64,000 nucleotides of DNA from a virus: positions 18,017 to 82,016 of IMG/VR virus record IMGVR_UViG_3300048507_000465; one strand, 5' to 3'. The position numbers were made by a program, and so were the translations under genes. The stretch's first letter is position 1. Every line of letters starts with the position of its first letter. Positions 60,181-64,000 of the stretch are shown one piece after another. The notes under the pieces were generated by a model. It saw nothing but the letters and a program-made list of their open reading frames with translations. It did not search any database and had not been told where the DNA came from.

Positions 60181-62039
60181 TGGCATTACAGAATCTAAAA
60201 AAATATTTTGAAGGAGCTAATTCTAATGAGATTATGGATCTACTTAACAATAAGTGTATTGTTACAGAAAAAATAGATGCATCATCTTTTCATGTAAAAA
60301 GAGATAATACAGAAATATTATATTACAAGTCCGGCGAGAAACATAGTATGAATAGAATAGATCGTACTATTGTAAGATATTATGAAAACGCAATTAGGCA
60401 TTTTAAATCTATTTCAGAAGATTCTATTAAAGATATGCCTTTTGATTGGAAGTTCGGATTTGAGTATTTAGGAGATAACAAAACTATTGATATAGAATAT
60501 GATACTTTACCAAAGAATAACTTAGTATTAACCCATATTCAAGTTTTACAACCTTCTAATCCTAATAAAGTTAGAAAGGTAATTAGAGATACTAAAATTT
60601 TAAATAAATGGGCAGATATACTAAATGTAGCGCCACCGCCTGTTATTTTTGAAGGACTTTTACATTCAGGTCAAAAATCCGCTATTATAGATATTTTAGA
60701 AACTAGTATAAATGAGTTTGAAGATAGATTTGAAAACCCTGATAACCCTTCGTTTACTAGAGTGGTATATAATATTTTTAATGAAAATCAAAAGGCATCT
60801 GCTTTAATGAATGATTTATCAAAAGATGTATCTGGGTTTATTATTAATTTCCACGATGGTAAAAAGATAATACCTTTTGTTTTAGAAAAATTTAATAAAA
60901 AATCAAAAGTAGAAAGAAAACCATCTGACATGTATCAGATTTCTATATTAGATATGGTTGAACATTTTTCACAATTTGATATTGAATCTTTAGAATTAAA
61001 AAGCGAAGAATCAGATTCTAGATATTTAGAATTAATGTCTATAATGTTTAATGATTATATAAAAAGTAATGCTACAAAATATATTGGAGCTAAATTTGAT
61101 TCTGCAGATTTTGCAGAATCTCCAATGTTTGAATTAAATCATAAATTCTTAACAAACGAAAAAACATTAACTTTAGTACAAGATAAAATATTATCTGAGT
61201 TATTTAAAATTGCATTAGGTAGTTTTAGAAGAAAAAGACAAAAAGAAACAGATTTAATTAATATAGATCTTATGAATGAATTAAATTCTATTATTGATAA
61301 AATAGAAAGTAAGGCTATTGCTAAAGCTAACGAAGGGGATGTCCTTAATTTTAAACAATACTTGGTAAACCAAAAAATATCTGCTGAAGTAAAACCGGTT
61401 ATGGAAGCTTTAAAAGTAGACCATCCAGAAAAAGGTAAACAATTAGTAAATATGTTTGTTGGTAGATTCCAACCATTTACATTAGGACATGCTAAAGTTG
61501 TAGAAACAATCCATAAACAAAATGGTTACCCTGTAGTTATTCTATTAGTTAAAGCTAAGAATAAGAAAAAGGAAGATTCATTTAAGAGACCTTATGATGA
61601 GGCAACTCAAGTGGCTATGATAAACAGATTAAAGGGTAAATTACCTATTGAAGATATTTTTGTAATTCCAACTGGAGGCATTGATACCATGTTTAATGCA
61701 ATGCGACCTAAATACGAACCGGTATTATGGGGAACAGGAAGCGATAGAATGAAGACCTATGGTTATCAAGTAGATAAACAAGAATATAGAGATGCTCTAG
61801 ATGTTAGAGATGATTTTGGTTTATTTGAAATACCTAGAACAGGAAAGAACATATCGGCAACTCAAGTAAGAAATGCAATGTTAGATGGTGATGAGAAGCT
61901 CTTTAAGAAGTTAACTCCTAGACCACTACATAATATGTATGCTGAGTTAAAACAAAAATTAGAGGACTCGATGGGAGTTATGGCAGAATCTACAGAAGTA
62001 GAGTTCTTAACCTTCGATGATTTTATTAAGAATATATAA
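60180..62039 (+). CDS. Bifunctional ligase-type nucleotidyltransferase / NMN adenylyltransferase-like fusion
   Basis: The 619-residue protein fuses two catalytic modules. Residues about 1-250 are ligase-like, with EKIDASSFHVKR (Lys31 candidate acceptor), FGFEYLG and SGFIINFHDGKK. Residues about 422-590 are a cytidylyltransferase/NMNAT-type Rossmann fold, with NMFVGRFQPFTLGHAKVVET (TLGH at 434-437) and ISATQVRNAM (558-567). Between them VLNFKQYLVNQK (388-399) resembles an internal head-targeting motif, and the C-terminus ends EFLTFDDFIKNI. The ATG overlaps the previous stop by 1 nt. Possible roles are NAD metabolism, RNA capping or RNA repair. The fusion is clear, the substrate is not. Confidence 0.75.
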   Translation: MALQNLKKYFEGANSNEIMDLLNNKCIVTEKIDASSFHVKRDNTEILYYKSGEKHSMNRIDRTIVRYYENAIRHFKSISEDSIKDMPFDWKFGFEYLGDNKTIDIEYDTLPKNNLVLTHIQVLQPSNPNKVRKVIRDTKILNKWADILNVAPPPVIFEGLLHSGQKSAIIDILETSINEFEDRFENPDNPSFTRVVYNIFNENQKASALMNDLSKDVSGFIINFHDGKKIIPFVLEKFNKKSKVERKPSDMYQISILDMVEHFSQFDIESLELKSEESDSRYLELMSIMFNDYIKSNATKYIGAKFDSADFAESPMFELNHKFLTNEKTLTLVQDKILSELFKIALGSFRRKRQKETDLINIDLMNELNSIIDKIESKAIAKANEGDVLNFKQYLVNQKISAEVKPVMEALKVDHPEKGKQLVNMFVGRFQPFTLGHAKVVETIHKQNGYPVVILLVKAKNKKKEDSFKRPYDEATQVAMINRLKGKLPIEDIFVIPTGGIDTMFNAMRPKYEPVLWGTGSDRMKTYGYQVDKQEYRDALDVRDDFGLFEIPRTGKNISATQVRNAMLDGDEKLFKKLTPRPLHNMYAELKQKLEDSMGVMAESTEVEFLTFDDFIKNI

Positions 62040-62058
62040 ACAAATATAACATAATACT

Positions 62059-62454
62059 ATGAAAAGAATAGATACATTTGAAGCATTTACTCATAACACA
62101 GTTAATGAGAAAATAGCACTTGGATCTTACTACTTTAGTAAATACGCATTTGATGGTTTTGATTTACCAGCTAAAGGTGAAACTAGTTTCGCTTTAGTGC
62201 TACACAATACTGTAGAAGTAAATGGAGAATCAATGTATTTAAGATCTAAAAACGACCATAATGTTGGAGCTGGATTTAGACCTAAGGTTGTAACTGTTGC
62301 TGCAGATCAAGCATCTATAGAAGAAGCATATAAAACTCATGTAAAAATTGGAGGTAAAGGTGCAAACCTTTCAATCTCTTATGGATCATTTATTGTCAAG
62401 GGACAAAACTGTGCATATACAGAAATTGATGGTATAACAAAAAAGCTTAAATAA
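62059..62454 (+). CDS. Small capsid-targeted protein, tandem paralogue 1
   Basis: The 131-residue protein starts MKRIDTFEAFTHNTVNEKIA with a candidate cleavage site after VNE. The mature part is small and beta-rich, with LPAKGETSFALVLHNTVEVN. The same LPAKGET segment occurs in the next gene, indicating duplication. A weak AATATATAAA sequence lies just before it. The predicted role is a small internal head protein; the fold is unknown. Confidence 0.7.
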   Translation: MKRIDTFEAFTHNTVNEKIALGSYYFSKYAFDGFDLPAKGETSFALVLHNTVEVNGESMYLRSKNDHNVGAGFRPKVVTVAADQASIEEAYKTHVKIGGKGANLSISYGSFIVKGQNCAYTEIDGITKKLK

Positions 62455-62456
62455 TT

Positions 62457-62873
62457 ATGAAAAGAATAAAAACATTCGAAAGCTTTACTGGTAATAGTCG
62501 ACCAGTAAATGAAGCGACACCATACGGATATAAATACTACGATGGTTACTATGCATACAAGTGGGCGTATGATGACATGGGAGACTTTCTTCCTGCTAAA
62601 GGAGAAACTTATTGGCTAGTAAAAGCATATAATGAGGTATTATGTGACGGCGATAAGATAAAACTAGACGAAGGAAACGGATATATGACAAGACACATAG
62701 GTGTTTACAAAACCGAAGAGGAAGCAAAGAAAGTATATGATAAGGTAGTTAAAGAACGTCCTTTTAAAACTGAGATTTCATTTTCAATGGGAACATTATA
62801 TGCTAAAACTAAATTTGCCCGTGAGTATAACGAGACAGAAGGCGTTATGGGTAAAGTTAAAATAATGAGATAA
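62457..62873 (+). CDS. Small capsid-targeted protein, tandem paralogue 2
   Basis: The 138-residue protein starts MKRIKTFESFTGNSRPVNEA, again with VNE. It shares LPAKGET and the following strand layout with the previous gene, but the mature domain is more aromatic (YGYKYYDGYYAYKWAYDD). It follows 2 nt after its paralogue. As in T4 IP proteins, the mature part has diverged more than the targeting end. The function is unknown; an injected effector is a hypothesis. Confidence 0.7.
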   Translation: MKRIKTFESFTGNSRPVNEATPYGYKYYDGYYAYKWAYDDMGDFLPAKGETYWLVKAYNEVLCDGDKIKLDEGNGYMTRHIGVYKTEEEAKKVYDKVVKERPFKTEISFSMGTLYAKTKFAREYNETEGVMGKVKIMR

Positions 62874-62875
62874 CC

Positions 62876-63865
62876 ATGAAAAAATTCGAAGATTTCTTAA
62901 AAGAAGGTAAAAAGATACAAATTAAAAGAAGGTATACTGAGAACCATCCTGCTTCAACAGTAGGTAAAACTGCTAGCGTAAGAAACGCAGTACTTAAAGC
63001 AGTTAAAGATGGTGTAATCACAGAAGAAGAGTTTACTAAAATACTTTCTGAATTATCTGGTGACCATAGACAGTGGAGAACTAGAAATACAAAATATTTT
63101 AACGTTTCTGAAGAGGGTATTAAACTTTCAAAGTGGGGTCTTAGAATTTTAGCTGAATTAGATGAAGAACCTAAAGCTGCTGGGGTATTCGAAGCTACAG
63201 TAGTTATGGATGCAATGGATCCTAAATCAAAGATACTTAAAAAACTTTTAAAGAAACATAAAGTTACAATGAAAGTTTTAGATCCTAGTGGACCGAGTGG
63301 TTGGCCAGAAGTTGAGCTAACAGGTTCAAGAGAAGATCTACAATCAGTTTTAGCATCTCCTGATGGATGGGACGATCCAGAACTTGGAGAGTATATCGAA
63401 GAGTCAGCAGTTAATGAGAAGATCAAAGTTACTAAAGACGAATGGCCTTATATTGAATTTAAAGATGGTGGTAAAAAGCACAAAGTAGAATTTGATTACG
63501 AAGATATTATCGATGACCATGGTAACGAGGGTCAAGATCAATACTGGATCGGTAAAGATGAAGATGGTCAAGAATGGCAAATAGACGTTTCTGCTGATTA
63601 CAGGGGTGAAGTAATGGAGGTGTGGTTTGATACTTTAATAGTAGCAGAGAATAAGTTAGCAATTACCGAAAAATATGAAGTTATTTTTAGTGACGGTATA
63701 GTTCAAGGTAAAAAATTCAAACGCGAACAACAAGCACTTGATTTTATGAAGAAGGAGATTGCTTCTAATAAAAAACTAAGAGATATTGCAGTTTACAAAC
63801 CAGGAATGCACTCAACTACTCAAACTGAATTAGTTGTTAAATTCTGGGGAGACGGATCCTACTGA
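62876..63865 (+). CDS. Multi-module capsid-targeted protein
   Basis: The 329-residue protein starts MKKFEDFLKEGKKIQIKRRY, an [LI]xE-type site after LKE. At least three further segments follow: a helical part (about 30-97), an alpha/beta part with LLKKHKVTMKVLDPSGPSGW, then a junction EESAVNEKI (175-183). Next come a beta part with WPYIEFKDGGKKHKVEFDY, a junction ITEKYEV and a last compact module ending FWGDGSY. The linker-separated design is the same as in the proteins at 3188 and 56975. The following gene starts within 61 nt. Confidence 0.68.
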   Translation: MKKFEDFLKEGKKIQIKRRYTENHPASTVGKTASVRNAVLKAVKDGVITEEEFTKILSELSGDHRQWRTRNTKYFNVSEEGIKLSKWGLRILAELDEEPKAAGVFEATVVMDAMDPKSKILKKLLKKHKVTMKVLDPSGPSGWPEVELTGSREDLQSVLASPDGWDDPELGEYIEESAVNEKIKVTKDEWPYIEFKDGGKKHKVEFDYEDIIDDHGNEGQDQYWIGKDEDGQEWQIDVSADYRGEVMEVWFDTLIVAENKLAITEKYEVIFSDGIVQGKKFKREQQALDFMKKEIASNKKLRDIAVYKPGMHSTTQTELVVKFWGDGSY

Positions 63866-63925
63866 GATAATGTGTCTAAAAAAGATAAAGATTTAGCAAG
63901 TAAAAAATTACAAGAAAACATAAAT

Positions 63926-64000
63926 ATGGAAAATACATTTTCAATACACGAATCATTTTCAGCATTTACTGGAGCAAACGGATTCTTAAACGAAAAATTA
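63926..64000 (+). CDS. Start of another capsid-targeted protein (3' truncated by window edge)
   Basis: The ATG at 63926 opens a frame to the window edge that begins MENTFSIHESFSAFTGANGF and continues LNEKL. A GTG at 63872 in the same frame would add 18 residues but break the motif. The pattern of hydrophobic, Phe-rich residues and an LNE site matches the shared head motif, so the block continues beyond this window. Nothing more can be said of the protein. Confidence 0.6.
   Translation, partial: MENTFSIHESFSAFTGANGFLNEKL

Noticed and set aside
1-64000. tRNA, rRNA, CRISPR array, integrase, transposase or insertion sequence
   Set aside because: No cloverleaf-like stretch, regular spacer array, terminal inverted repeat pair or recombinase motif was seen. 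Gaps are too short for most of these.

Overview
The window is a contiguous piece of a large, AT-rich, T4-related contractile-tailed phage (myovirus). The likely host is a member of the Bacteroidetes, probably a flavobacterium; this is inference, not proof. Four observations support the host call. Start codons are preceded by A/T-rich leaders without Shine-Dalgarno sequences. Two virion proteins carry BACON, Listeria-Bacteroides-repeat and DUF5011-like domains. Two minus-strand promoters resemble the Bacteroidetes housekeeping sigma consensus. The phage also encodes its own S1-like protein. No terminase, portal, major capsid or DNA polymerase gene is present, so those modules must lie outside the window. 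No tRNA, rRNA, CRISPR array, transposase or integrase was seen.

Layout. (1) 1-1850: small genes, a UvdE-type UV damage endonuclease, and a strong terminator. (2) 1864-8219: late genes whose products mostly begin with a short motif like the T4 capsid-targeting sequence (T4: MKTYQEFIAE), mixed with Ig/BACON-type surface proteins and a poly-Asp protein. (3) 8237-10594: a 21-codon Cys-rich micro-ORF, dCMP deaminase and a DinG/XPD-like Fe-S helicase. (4) 10612-21260: small tail/baseplate-assembly candidates, then baseplate genes including gp53-like, hub-like and gp5-type spike proteins. (5) 21257-26641: an accessory island with one minus-strand early gene, a ParB-like/nucleotidyltransferase-like protein, an S1-domain protein, an amidoligase-like protein and a possible neck protein. 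(6) 26662-38111: baseplate wedge run (gp25-like, gp6/J-like, gp7-position and very large wedge proteins). (7) 38187-50738: a 2764-residue fibre/adhesin, a collagen-like fibre, a candidate spanin, a structural protein and a tube-like protein. (8) 50754-52396: a small capsid-targeted protein with a membrane-active-looking tail, a RuvC-like nuclease, and a two-gene minus-strand early operon. (9) 52552-56940: replication/recombination block in T4-like company: gp32-type SSB, DnaG/gp61-type primase, UvsY-like mediator, UvsW helicase. (10) 56975-64000: a second block of capsid-targeted proteins, including two ligase-type nucleotidyltransferases, one fused to an NMN-adenylyltransferase-like domain.

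How it works together. Almost everything is on the plus strand in tightly packed or overlapping runs. A recurrent GATATATAATA element at the heads of these runs is the best candidate for the phage late promoter. The minus-strand genes have near-identical host-like promoters instead. The most interesting system is a dispersed family of at least ten proteins sharing an N-terminal capsid-targeting-like motif. Several also carry internal [E]SVNE / [LIV]NE sites that look like prohead-protease (gp21-type) cleavage sites. Together they suggest a large set of internal head proteins, some polyprotein-like and some enzymatic, that would be packaged, matured and delivered with the DNA.
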